DNA of 64,000 bases from the NCBI GenBank assembly GCA_963575745.1, contig CAUYUJ010018627.1, forward strand, positions 215,052-279,051, read 5' to 3'. How positions within the stretch are numbered: the stretch's first letter is position 1; every line of letters begins with the position of its first letter. Both the position numbers and the translations under genes were made by a program. Below, in pieces: positions 41,701 to 50,034 of the stretch. A model generated the notes under the pieces. The model had not been told where the DNA came from, made no database searches, and saw nothing but the letters and a program-made list of their open reading frames with translations. Origin of the DNA: Prorocentrum cordatum. Lineage: Eukaryota; Sar; Dinophyceae; Prorocentrales; Prorocentraceae.

Positions 41701-43084
41701 CCAGCGGCCCGATGTTGTCGATCCCTTTGGCCTTGGTGGCTGTGATGGCGGGGAGCAGGCGGTCCAGCTGCTGCAGCTGGAGCGGGGCCAAGGGTTGCTG
41801 CCAGGCGCGGCCCATGACCATGTGGATGCCGTCGAGGATCTGGTCGGGGGTCACGCTGGGGTCGGCCCAGTGCTTTTCCCATTCGTCAGCTCGGTTGCTC
41901 ATGATCTGGTCAGGGTCCGCCACGGATCTCCCTTGCTGGATCTTCTCAACTGTCTCAGGTCTCGGATCCTTGACCATGTTGTGGAGGTGCCGCGGAGCTT
42001 CATTCCACATCTTGATTGCCCAGCTCTGGTAGGCCTTCCTCGACTTGGTGAGTGCCTGCCCGACGGCCCTCCCTTGGTACCTCTCGCTGGTCTCGATGAC
42101 GGGGATCACATCCTCGACGGGGATGTCCTGCAGCGTCCTCATCATGGCCTTCCAGTTTCTGAACTCCTCGCCGTCGTCCTTGTTGAACACCTCGTGGATC
42201 TGCATCTCCTCGGCCTTCTGCATGATCTCGACTATCTTGCCGTTGCAGCTGGCGGCCTCTATGATCCTGTCGGTGCGCCTGAGCATCTCGTAGCGCTTGA
42301 GGAGCGTCACCGCAATGTGCCACCACTCGAGGTGTGGGTCTCGGAGGTGCGCTCGCGCCAGCGTGGCCGAGGTCCTGACCCACTTGATGGCATATCCTCT
42401 TCCTCTGCCCATGTAGGCGTCCTGTTTGTCTGTGTCGATCTCGTGGTGCTGGAGGGTCGCAAGCTCCAGGGTCGTGATCCACCTCGCAAAATGGCTGTCG
42501 ATCTTCTGCTGGCCCTGTGGATCCCTCATCAGCAAGAAGTGGTACTTGCTCTGTTTGCATCTCGATGTTGCTGTCGGTGGGGCGGCTGGTCTCTGCCAGG
42601 CTGTCACTCCTGGGGTCGGTCCTCTGGCTTCAACTGCTACACTCGCTTCTTCCCATACTTGCACTGGGATGTTGAAGGCCGTGGTGGGTACAGCCTCCCT
42701 GGTGTCATCTTCTTCGTCGAGATCATCGTACATCTCGTCAAAGGCGGCCTGCAGGTGCTCGTGGAGCCTGGCGCGCCTCTCCTCCTTGGCCTTCTGAATG
42801 CCCTTCTGCCTCTTGCTGTTCGGGTCGGCCTGCTTCTTGGGCCGCGGGACCGTGGGGAGCTCGTGCGCGATGTCCAGCTTCCTGTGCCACCACCTCTGCT
42901 TGCCGTCCTTTATCGTGAGTTTCAGGCCTATGTGATCCTTCCAAGGGACCTCCTCGACCGCCTGCAGCTTCAGGTGGCCTGTCGTACCTTTAGAGACGAG
43001 GGCATAGTCGATGGCGCTGCCCGAGCCCCTGTTGCACGTGGCGGTGCAGTTCTCCACCAGCAGCCTCTCCGCGTTGAGCTTCAA
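38738..43084 (-). CDS. LINE (non-LTR retrotransposon) polyprotein: endonuclease tail, reverse transcriptase, RNase H
   Basis: The 1,448-codon frame encodes the enzyme that copies the element's RNA into DNA at a nicked target. Residues 22-56 (SAIDYALVSKG, then WKDHIGLKL) are the end of an apurinic-type endonuclease; the rest of it is missing because the frame starts at the edge of a GGA/CTC tract, without an ATG. The reverse transcriptase has LLLDLAKFYDS (about 572-582) and FVDD (666-669). A CxxC-H-C knuckle follows (CPRCGQ, then FHRVWVC; about 1,019-1,036). RNase H is complete: GDGSGG (D1110), RAELAAF (E1161), VTDHRP (D1181) and GNECADELAS. Two further cysteine pairs lie near the C-terminus (YCRKC, FCSMC). 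There is no internal stop or frameshift, so the copy is probably young though 5'-truncated. GGA-type tracts stand on both sides. Confidence 0.9.
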   Translation of the reverse strand: MKLNAERLLVENCTATCNRGSGSAIDYALVSKGTTGHLKLQAVEEVPWKDHIGLKLTIKDGKQRWWHRKLDIAHELPTVPRPKKQADPNSKRQKGIQKAKEERRARLHEHLQAAFDEMYDDLDEEDDTREAVPTTAFNIPVQVWEEASVAVEARGPTPGVTAWQRPAAPPTATSRCKQSKYHFLLMRDPQGQQKIDSHFARWITTLELATLQHHEIDTDKQDAYMGRGRGYAIKWVRTSATLARAHLRDPHLEWWHIAVTLLKRYEMLRRTDRIIEAASCNGKIVEIMQKAEEMQIHEVFNKDDGEEFRNWKAMMRTLQDIPVEDVIPVIETSERYQGRAVGQALTKSRKAYQSWAIKMWNEAPRHLHNMVKDPRPETVEKIQQGRSVADPDQIMSNRADEWEKHWADPSVTPDQILDGIHMVMGRAWQQPLAPLQLQQLDRLLPAITATKAKGIDNIGPLEVQRLPTEGRQGMIDLLNDIEEVGAWPRQMLATIGSVVPKEKGGGDRILGQLPFVTKTWSKLRGSITSEWSVNLSESWDTAMRGSSALRASILRATLDESAKEMGITTATLLLDLAKFYDSISVVKLAQHALEQGYPPIVLCLEVQMHLAPRLLKERQWVSREAQPWRSIQAGSPEGARLAKAFMGPILHRAQLTKQADIGLWTFVDDAVLRSQGTEANVEKQLIDNGAMLGECLKEAGLTVSPKTTVIASSPKLAIAIAKGLQQRGIPAKAEGNFTDLGVDCNAASMRTRRKGRQIMQKAARRAHAIRRMRRMARLKVVTKGLWTTGARAQGTYGHQVQGLPHYEILRLRRQAAQAAAGRGPGRCLTSTLAMLYGRGDPAKSIPREQLAAWLDQWFAHPELHARIAKAWQPSLRRLRLAGESRWRRVRGPISATVATLLDAGWDPVDHDFWVTDEDVGWRFPSPDQPSFAEAAADYVELLLDFERPIDRKLWKQAALHQGSSDIEGDSDMLMIRREMQQFQKRGDDDLWALDVAVVAAGQWTRQRRAEAGYDAPDACPRCGQAADSLFHRVWVCACNQGHPDFEKSDYLVPRATACHEAWPSYWLRGLPSVEATTPSFDLDLPPHRSEFGDFASVPRDPDGFLTVFGDGSGGEHSSDPRRRRVGSGVCALEALPAGGWTPSAGIVCSLGGTRQTVPRAELAAFAEALECTSGPLRYVTDHRPLQDGWNRGRHLSPSFSCSNADLWFRIGRAVRARGPDPVLIEWTPSHRESEDIRSSRDLWWAVGNECADELASRGASVAWSEFVTSVPHTDAVDAETFLIRRRARRALAEAIRADPWTENRPSAPRPVRIPRLELAMRASQHEWRRLGTKFYCRKCKVFVNRSRFFAAAPTVYANRAPPPGIAALNGRRVLGGQVLDESHALQYWGEFKLVFCSMCGLTATTDPQAPLQTACCTHPEGEAESGEDKERPSPLCEGPPQDCYRGQY

Positions 43085-43416
43085 GGAGGAGGAGGAGGAG
43101 GAGGAGGGGAAGGAGGAGGAGGAGGAGGAAGAGGAGGAGGAGTAGGAGGAGGAGGAAAGACTACGCGGAGCAGGAGGAGCATGAGGGCAGGATGATGATG
43201 ATGATGATGCTGATGATGCTGACGATGGTGCTGCTGATGATGATAGTGGTCATGTTGATGATGCTGATGCTGATGCCGATGAGGATGATGTTTATGATGA
43301 TCATTGTGGTGGTGATGCTGATGCTTATGATGATGGTGGTGATAACAATGATGAAATGCTGCTGCTGCTGATGCTGCTGCTGATGTTGATGATGATGATG
43401 TCGGTGATGATGGTGG

Positions 43417-43462
<46 letters not shown>

Positions 43463-43900
43463 TGTGGTGACGATGCTGCTAATAACGATGCTGATAATGG
43501 GAATTATGAGGATGCTGCTGCTGATGAGGAGAAGAAGGAGCAGGAGCAGAAGCAGGAGCAGGAGGAAGAGAAGGAGGAGGAGGAGGAGGAGGAGGAGGAG
43601 GAGGAGGAGGAGGAGAAGGAGGAGGGGAGGAGGAGGAGGAGGAGGAGGGGGAGGGGGAGGGGAGGAGGAGGAGGAGGAGGGGAGGAGGAGGCGGAGGAGG
43701 AGGAGGAGGAGGAGGAGGAGCAGTAGGAGCAGGACGAGGAAGGAGGAGGAAAAGAAGGAGAAGGAGCAGGAGGAGTAGCACTAGGAGGAGGATGGGGAGG
43801 CGGAGCAGGGGGAGGAGATCGAGGAAAAGGACGAGAATTGCACCGAGGAGCGGGAGGAGCAGGTGGAGTCGGAGGGGGGCAACGTCAACCATCGACCCTA
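43085..43900. repeat. GGA and GATGAT trinucleotide tracts
   Basis: GGA units at 43,085-43,160, GAT/GCT units at 43,190-43,530, then GGA/GCA units to about 43,830. Protein frames here are artefacts. Confidence 0.95.
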
Positions 43901-43919
43901 ATGTCCGCCATGTGACCGC

Positions 43920-44060
43920 GAGGAGAAGGAGGAGGAGGAGGAGGAGGAGGAGGAGGAGGAGGAGGAGGAGGAGGAGGAGGAGGGGGAGGGAGGAGGGAGG
44001 AGGAGGAGGAGGGGGAGGGAGGAGGGAGGAGAGAGGAGCAGGAGGAGGAGCAGGAGGGTC
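43920..44060. repeat. GGA trinucleotide tract
   Basis: GGA units directly downstream (minus strand) of the exon at 44,121-44,195. Confidence 0.9.
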
Positions 44061-44120
44061 CTCCTCGATCGAGGCAGGTCGCAGCAGGCCGAGGCCCCCA
44101 GCAACCCCCGGACCCCGGAC

Positions 44121-44195
44121 GCGCTCCTGTGCGGCCTCCTCGGCGGCGCGCCTCGCCTCCTCCACGACCGCGGCCGCCTGCAGCTCCGCGCCGGC
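44121..44195 (-). CDS. Predicted coiled-coil exon, 25 codons
   Basis: On the minus strand, CGGAACCGAG|GCC opens and GAGCGC|GTCCGG closes exactly 75 bases in phase 0: AGAELQAAAVVEEAR, then RAAEEAAQER. It is an Ala/Glu-rich helix, related to the exon at 37,386-37,498. Trinucleotide tracts lie on both sides within about 60 bases. The LINE at 38,738-43,084 falls in the intron between these two exons. Confidence 0.55.
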
Positions 44196-44224
44196 CTCGG
44201 TTCCGGGGCTCTGGCCCTCCCTCC

Positions 44225-44575
44225 CTCCTCCTCGCTCTCTTTTGTTGTTCCTCCTCTTCTTCCTCCTCCTCCTCCTCTTCCTCCTCCTCCTCCTCATCCT
44301 CCTCTTCCCTCGTACTATTTGTTTTCCTCCTCCTCTTCTTCCTCCTCCGTTTCCTCCTTTTCGTCCTCTTCGCCCTGCTCGTGGTCGTCCTCCCTCCTCC
44401 TCCTCCTCCTCCTCCCTTCCTCCTCCTCCTCCTCCTCCTCATCGCTTCCTCCTTCTCGCCCCCCTCGTCCTCCTCCTGCTCCTCCTTCTCCTCCTCCTCC
44501 TCCTCATCCTCCTCCTCGTACTCCTCCTCCTCCTCATCATCATCATCATCAACATCATCATCATCACCATCTTCA
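44225..44575. repeat. CTC and ATC trinucleotide tract
   Basis: CTC/TCC units to about 44,530, then ATC units. Confidence 0.95.
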
Positions 44576-44739
44576 GCTTCCGAATACTGCGCCTGCATTT
44601 CCACCCCAGGTTCTCGCTGGAGACCCCAGCGCAGTCGCCCAACTTACGACCCTGTCATTCCCATTGCCTGGCTGCCATTTCTGCCCCCTCGGTCAGGGGC
44701 AGCACGCGAGCCCCTGGGGCGTGGGCGGGGGGCGAGGTG

Positions 44740-45240
44740 TCTGTCAGATGGCCCTGTTTGGTCCAAGATGGCTCCAAGAGGGCCCCAGATGCTGTAAGAT
44801 GGCCTCCAAGATGACTTCCAGCTCCCGACATGCATCCATAAGGCTCCCAGACCGCAGCAGCATGGTTCCAAATGCTCTCCGAGCCTTCCGAGGCGCCCTC
44901 GAAGAGGCCAACATCCTTCAAACACCTAAGGCACATGAACCTGTGGTTACTCCTCGCGCGTTGGCTTCCGATCAGCTTTGGGGGGGGGGGCTCATGATGG
45001 CTCTGAAATGGTCCGAGAAAGCCACAATAAGGGCTCAAGAGTGCCCCAAGAGCGCCCCAAGATGGCCTCACGGGACACGTTTTTGGCCTCCGAGGGGGGG
45101 GGACTAGAATTGAGGATCCCCCCTCTGTTTTCAGCTGTGGCCTCCAAATGTCCCCTAGAGGCCTCCCAGACCTCCCCAAATAGACCGAAGAGGGCCACAA
45201 GAAGGTCCCAAGAACACCAACTATGCGTCCGATCAACTTC
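44740..45240. repeat. Mosaic block L6 of CCAAGAGG-type units
   Basis: CCAAGATGGCTCCAAGAGGG, GCCCCAAGAGCGCC and similar units, mixed with the spacer GAGGCCAACATCCTTCAAAC, related to GAGGCCAACATCCTCCCAAA at 49,886. Confidence 0.7.
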
Positions 45241-45299
45241 CAAGAATCTCGCGGATCGAAAGCTCCGCGAAGGCTTCATGGTTGACTCGTCGTTGTCAC

Positions 45300-45500
45300 C
45301 GTCGCCTTCATCATCGTCTCCGTCTTACTCCGGCATCCTTTCACTGGCTCTTCCTCTTCTTCGTCCTCTCCTCCTCCTCCTCCTCCTCCTCCTCCTCCTG
45401 TTGCTTGTCCTCCTTCCTGCTTCCGTTGTCGGAGATAGCGCCCTCCCCGCCCCGAGAGGGCCCCGAGATGACTCCAAGAGGGCCTCCAGAAAAACCGAAT
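45300..45500. repeat. CTC tract and short CCAAGAGGG block
   Basis: TCCTCC units at 45,365-45,410, then CCCCGAGATGACTCCAAGAG. Confidence 0.75.
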
Positions 45501-45518
45501 GAAGCCACATTCGACACA

Positions 45519-45626
45519 TCTCCAAGGCGGCTGTACCACTGCACGTCTCCAAGGCGGCTGTACCACTGCACCTCCCAGCCTTTTCTGCGCCCCCGACACG
45601 TCTCCAAGGCGGCTGTTCCACTGCAT
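45519..45626. repeat. 26-base minisatellite, three units
   Basis: TCTCCAAGGCGGCTGTACCA units at 45,519 and 45,545, and after a gap at 45,600 (with GTTCCA). The block tail ATGGGCTGGTGGGGATAC follows at 45,648. Confidence 0.85.
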
Positions 45627-45679
45627 CTCGCCTGGCGATCGTTTCTAGATGGGCTGGTGGGGATACTTTTTTGTTCGCG

Positions 45680-46340
45680 AGCAAGCGGACAAATATTGGA
45701 AATCATTGGCGCGCCGCCAGGAAGGGCAACCAGGCGCACCCGCACCCAGAAGGATGGTGGCATGCAAAACGCTACAGAAGGCACCGTCCTGCAGAGGTGT
45801 CCTGTCCGCATGAACGAGCGCACCGCCGCGCAAAAGCAGCGCAATCACGCTGCGCGAAACATCGTAGAGCGGGGGCAATCAGCACATGCAAGACACATGC
45901 AACTGGCAAGCCAAAAAGGGCGCGGCGCGCCCCCCAAAACGTAGTGCTGCAACGCGGCAACGACCACATTGCTACCCATGCGAACTCCCCTGGACAACGC
46001 GCGCGCGTGCGTCGTAGCAAACGGACAATGCCCCGCATGATCGCCTCTCGACCTCGCGCAAACACATCCAAGGACATCTCCACGGGAAACATGGTGCAAG
46101 TAGCAAGGCTGCAACCAACTTACGGAAAAGCACTGCGTGAACACAACAATGACCTCCAACATCAACCACAACGCAGAAACAGCATAAGCAACTGCAACAT
46201 ACACTCAAAGTCGACCAAACCTTCCGGACGCGGTGGTTCCTGGCGCGGTCACTGCGGGTTCCGCCCAGCCGCCGGCATCGGCCCCTCGTTGCGAAACGCC
46301 CGATCCTCGTCCTCCCTGGGCGCCCCGGGGAGGGAACGCG
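45680..46340. other. No gene seen
   Basis: A/C-rich sequence on this strand with GCGCAAAAGCAGCGCAAT-like words. Composition resembles the satellite at 27,655-28,235 but with no clear period. Frames have no recognisable domain. Confidence 0.4.
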
Positions 46341-46343
46341 CGC

Positions 46344-46439
46344 CTTGGCCTCAGCCAGCATGCTCGCCAGCTCCTCCCGGCTGCTCCGAGACTCGCGGTC
46401 GAGCCGCTCGCGCACCGTCTGCAGCTCCGCCCTCGTCTC
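46344..46439 (-). CDS. Predicted coiled-coil exon, 32 codons
   Basis: Minus-strand acceptor TGCGCCTGGCAG|GAG opens a frame of 96 bases in phase 0: ETRAELQTVRERLDRESR, then SSREELASMLAEAK. It closes at AAG|GCGCGC, a GC-type donor; GC donors are known in dinoflagellates. Charged residues and leucines alternate as in a coiled coil. This is one of the clearest exons of the series, and no low-complexity tract overlaps it. Confidence 0.55.
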
Positions 46440-48590
46440 CTGCCAGGCGCAGCGCGGGGCACGAGGGCCCTACTGGCCATCGCTCGGTCGTCCATTTCCT
46501 ATGTTTTTTGTTCGGTCTCGTACGTGGATTTTTTCGCGAAGTGATCAAGGATGCTCCTCGATGGTTCTCGCCGAAGGACAAATGCACACGTCCGAGCGAT
46601 GCCAAGCCCAGGAGGGCCCTGGGACGGCCTCGAGACCCGGATCTCCGACGGGTATTGGTGACTGGGGCCCACCGTCGGGCCCACCGTCGGCCCCGACCCC
46701 CTCCCCCTGGGCCTGGAGAGGGACCCCCGCGGGTGGTCAGAGGGGTCTTTTTCGACTCCTGGGAGGGCCAAAAAACGACGACCCTCACGAGGACTCCTGG
46801 GAGGGCCAAAAAACGACGACCCCCACTCATCCGGGGCGAAAGACCGACCTCGGGGAAGGGGGCCAGGACTCCTTCGGCCGCGGACTGGGAAAAAACATAT
46901 CGGCGGATGTTGGGGTCAGGTCGGGCGTGCCCGCCTACGAGCGGAGCTGGTCGAACCATGATCGAGAAGATGCTCAAGCATACTTTCAAGCATTGCCCCC
47001 AGACTATGCTTCACCAGGATTGAATATTCCTCCTGTATAGGGACACGCCCGACTTCATGTTAGGGTTCGGTTTCGAGGGGACCTACTGTCGAGACGCTGA
47101 CATAAAGAAGAGTTTGGATTCGGAAGGGGCTCGAGGCTCCTGGCGTCCTTCCGTGCTTGTTCCTATAGCCCTTCTCGTGCACCCAGGCTTTTTTGGAAGC
47201 CGCAGAGGGGCTTCGTTCCTGATTCAGCGTTCCTTGTTTCAGCAGCCCGACTGCACGGGCCCAAGAGCGCCACACGACGGCACCAGAGCCCAGGCACAGC
47301 CCCAGTGCGCCCCACCACGGCAGGGCGAGCGCCCCATCCAGCAGCGAGGCCCCGCTTGACATCCGCAGTCAACAGCGCGCGCGTTGCCCAGAGGCAGGGG
47401 GCGGGGATGGCTGGTCGTGGGCATCTTCGAGAGGATATGCGATTTGGGACTGGATCCAAGTAGGAACAACGGGGAAGTTGCTCGCACAGGGCAGGAAGCA
47501 CCTCTGCTGCACAAGCAGGTAACGCATCGGCGTCTTGTGAGGGCAGTACGGGCCGTGCGTGGAACAGTAGCTCGATAATTTCAACCACGGATCCATGCGA
47601 CTGGGCGCTGCAATGGACTGACTGATGCACGATTCGTGGCCACGTTCACATCTATGCCTGCGGCACAACAGACTAAACGGATGCAGGTGGCAACCTGACC
47701 GCCTTCTACTGGACCCTCCAATATAGAAGGCATGTCAACGGGCAAAATTCAATCCGCGAGCGAAAGGCATCACGACGAGGATCAGCGGAGGTGCGACCGA
47801 GGAAGAGGAATGCGGAGGACAGACGAGGGCCTCAGGACGAAGAACGACACGCCGACGACAGAGGAACGAACGCAGCGACGCGAGAGATGACGACTGCGAC
47901 GACACCGACGACGACGACGACGGTGACTGAGGACGACGCGGGGAAGGCGCAGCTGGAGCAGGAGGGCGCCCGCCGCGACCCTGGGGTCTCTCTTCCACCC
48001 TTCTTGGACTCAAGCCCTCGGAGGCCACCTCGTGATCCTCGCTACGGGCCAGGACGCAGTCTCTGTCTCCTGCTTCCGGACCTAAGACAGAAGAGCATCA
48101 TTCAAGGACATGAGACCCCCCGCCGGACAAAATACACACACAGAGAACTTCCGAAGGTGCCCTCCCCAGGGTGCACACTAACGTCCAACAAACGTCAAGA
48201 ACTTCAGGGAACCCTCTCCGAACCGCCCTCGATCTTATACCTCGCTCCGGCCTTACTTCCTGGAGATCTCGGCGCCGTGCCCTCCGTTGTGCAGGGACCG
48301 ACTGGGTTCCCGGGTTCCCGGATCCGAATTCCTGGGTTCCCGGTCATTGGTTCCGGGCCGATTTCGGTGGGTTCTGGGTTCCCGGGCTCCCGGGGTCCAT
48401 GTCGATCTCCTCAGCGAAAACCATCCACTGATTGGGGTTTTTCTCTGGTGTAACCTTTTGATGTAGCAAGAGCGGCTGCAGAGTCGGAGCAGTGTTTCAA
48501 TCATGGCTCGAGCAGCAGACTGAGCTCAGGTCTCTGGACTGGGAGGGTCAAGCGGCTGGTCGTGGCAGCAGGAGGGAGGACGCGGGACTC
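46440..48590. other. No certain gene; short repeats
   Basis: A direct repeat of about 38 bases (GACTCCTGGGAGGGCCAAAA) lies at 46,754 and 46,793. On the minus strand at 47,239-47,362 a short frame has a hydrophobic stretch (LPWWGALGLCLGSGAVVW) but no support as a gene. CGACGA units occur at 47,895-47,935 and GGGTTCCCGGG-type words at 48,300-48,390. Confidence 0.4.
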
Positions 48591-48650
48591 CTGGCAGGTC
48601 CAGGTCTGCAGATCGACCTTCTCGCTCAGGGCCTTCATCTGCTCCCGGGC
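48591..48650 (-). CDS. Predicted coiled-coil exon, short
   Basis: Minus-strand acceptor TCGGCCCGCAG|G opens AREQMKALSEKVDLQTW. A possible donor is AAG|GTCGAT, which would shorten it. It is the rightmost of the coiled-coil exons, so the gene they belong to would extend toward higher coordinates. Confidence 0.4.
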
Positions 48651-48773
48651 CTGCGGGCCGAACGAACTCTCTGAAGAGACGGGCCCCGTCATATGTTCCT
48701 CCTCCTCCTCCTCCTCCTCCTCCTCCTACTCCTCCTCGTCCGTTGCCTGCCTCCTAGACGGGATCCGAGTAGA

Positions 48774-48914
48774 TGGGGTCGGAGGATCGAGGCGCATCGG
48801 CGGTGCATCGGCCACGTCGGCGACGAATCGGCGCCGTCGACTGGAACACAGTCGGCCCCCACTTCGTGCCGCATTGGCAATGCACCAGCGTTGCGGAGCG
48901 ATCCTCCGACCCCA
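48774..48914. repeat. Foldback element with about 33-base arms
   Basis: TGGGGTCGGAGGATCG at the left is mirrored by CGATCCTCCGACCCCA at the right, and the match continues inward (CGCATCGGCGGTGCAT). A weak relative of the right half occurs near 1,125. Confidence 0.75.
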
Positions 48915-49079
48915 GCTGTTCGAAGTCCCACTGAGAGGCCTGGACCCCCTCAGACTCCTCCTTAAACAAAAAACGCTGCTGTCCCTCCTCCTGGCCTCCT
49001 CCAGGCTCCCGTTCCGCCGTCCTCGCCTCTCCTGCTCATGCTGATCGCTCCTCTCCCCACTTTTCCTCCTAATCATTTT

Positions 49080-49260
49080 TCTCCTCCTCCTCCTCATCCT
49101 CCTCCTTCTCCTCTTTGTCCTCCTCCTCCTTTTCCTCAAGTATCGTTACCCCTCCTCCTCCTCCTTCTCCTCCTTCTCCTCCTTCTCCTCCTCATCATTC
49201 TCATTCCTCCCCCTCCTCATCGCCCTTCTCTTCTCCTCCACCACATGCTCCTCACCCTCC
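49080..49260. repeat. CTC/CTT tract
   Basis: CTCCTC and TTCTCC units. Confidence 0.9.
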
Positions 49261-49409
49261 TGCTCTTTCTGCCTCCCCCTGGGGTAGTCGCCCATATGGG
49301 GCACCCCACGGCAATGCCCTGAGGATGGCCTGTCCAGCCAGCCGGCCAGGCCTAGGCCGTTTGGGCCTGTGGGCCGCATCGAAGCACTTGGGCGGCTCTG
49401 GCATTAGGT

Positions 49410-49960
49410 CGGGCACGTTCCCCTACAGGCGAGTTTTGGAGGTCGCCGGCCCAACGGGCCAAAGGCGTGCTAAGAACTCCAGTAACCGTTTTTTGCAATT
49501 TTCTAGTTCGCCCGCGTGGGGCGGCCTCCATGGGGGCCCTCAAACGAAAGTACCCGGAAGGCAGTAGTGACCAAGAGGCCCCCAAGAGGCCCCCAGGATG
49601 CCCCCCAAGAGGCCTCCCAGAGGCACCAAATACGCTCCAAGATGCCTCGGCGAGAATGCCAAAATCATCGATGCTACTAAGGTTTTAGCCACATGTTGGC
49701 CTCCTGGGGGGGCACTGCTAAAGATGATTCCAAGAGCGCCCGGGAGAGCCCAAGATGACCTCGAAGATGGCTCAAGGTATCCCAAGATGCCTCAATATGG
49801 CTCCCACGATGCTCCAAGAGGCCGCAAGACCGCTCCAAGACGGCTCCACGTGGCCAAACAACTCCCCCAGGAGGCCCCGAAGAGGCCAACATCCTCCCAA
49901 AACCATCAAATTACCCTTTCTATACATGTGGCGATTATACCCAGGACCGCTCAACGCTGA
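49410..49960. repeat. Mosaic block L8 with leader, linker and CCAAGAGG units
   Basis: It starts with the same leader as the block at 3,690 (CGGCCCAACGGGCCAAAGGC, then TTTTCTAGTTCGC). CCAAGAGGCCCC units follow, then the linker TACTAAGGTTTTAGCCACAT, then more units and GAGGCCAACATCCTCCCAAA. Confidence 0.75.
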
Positions 49961-50034
49961 CTGGCATTCGGAAGGACCCGCCGTGCGCAGAAAGAGCACC
50001 CAGCAATGCTTTCAGAGGAGCGCAACAAGTCCCG

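Noticed and set aside
39908-43195. Plus-strand frames of 485 and 508 codons
   Set aside because: They are antisense shadows of the LINE frame, open only because of its GC-rich third positions.
47060-47362. 100-codon minus-strand protein with one hydrophobic segment
   Set aside because: No homologue recognised, no splice or start context, and a competing open frame on the other strand.
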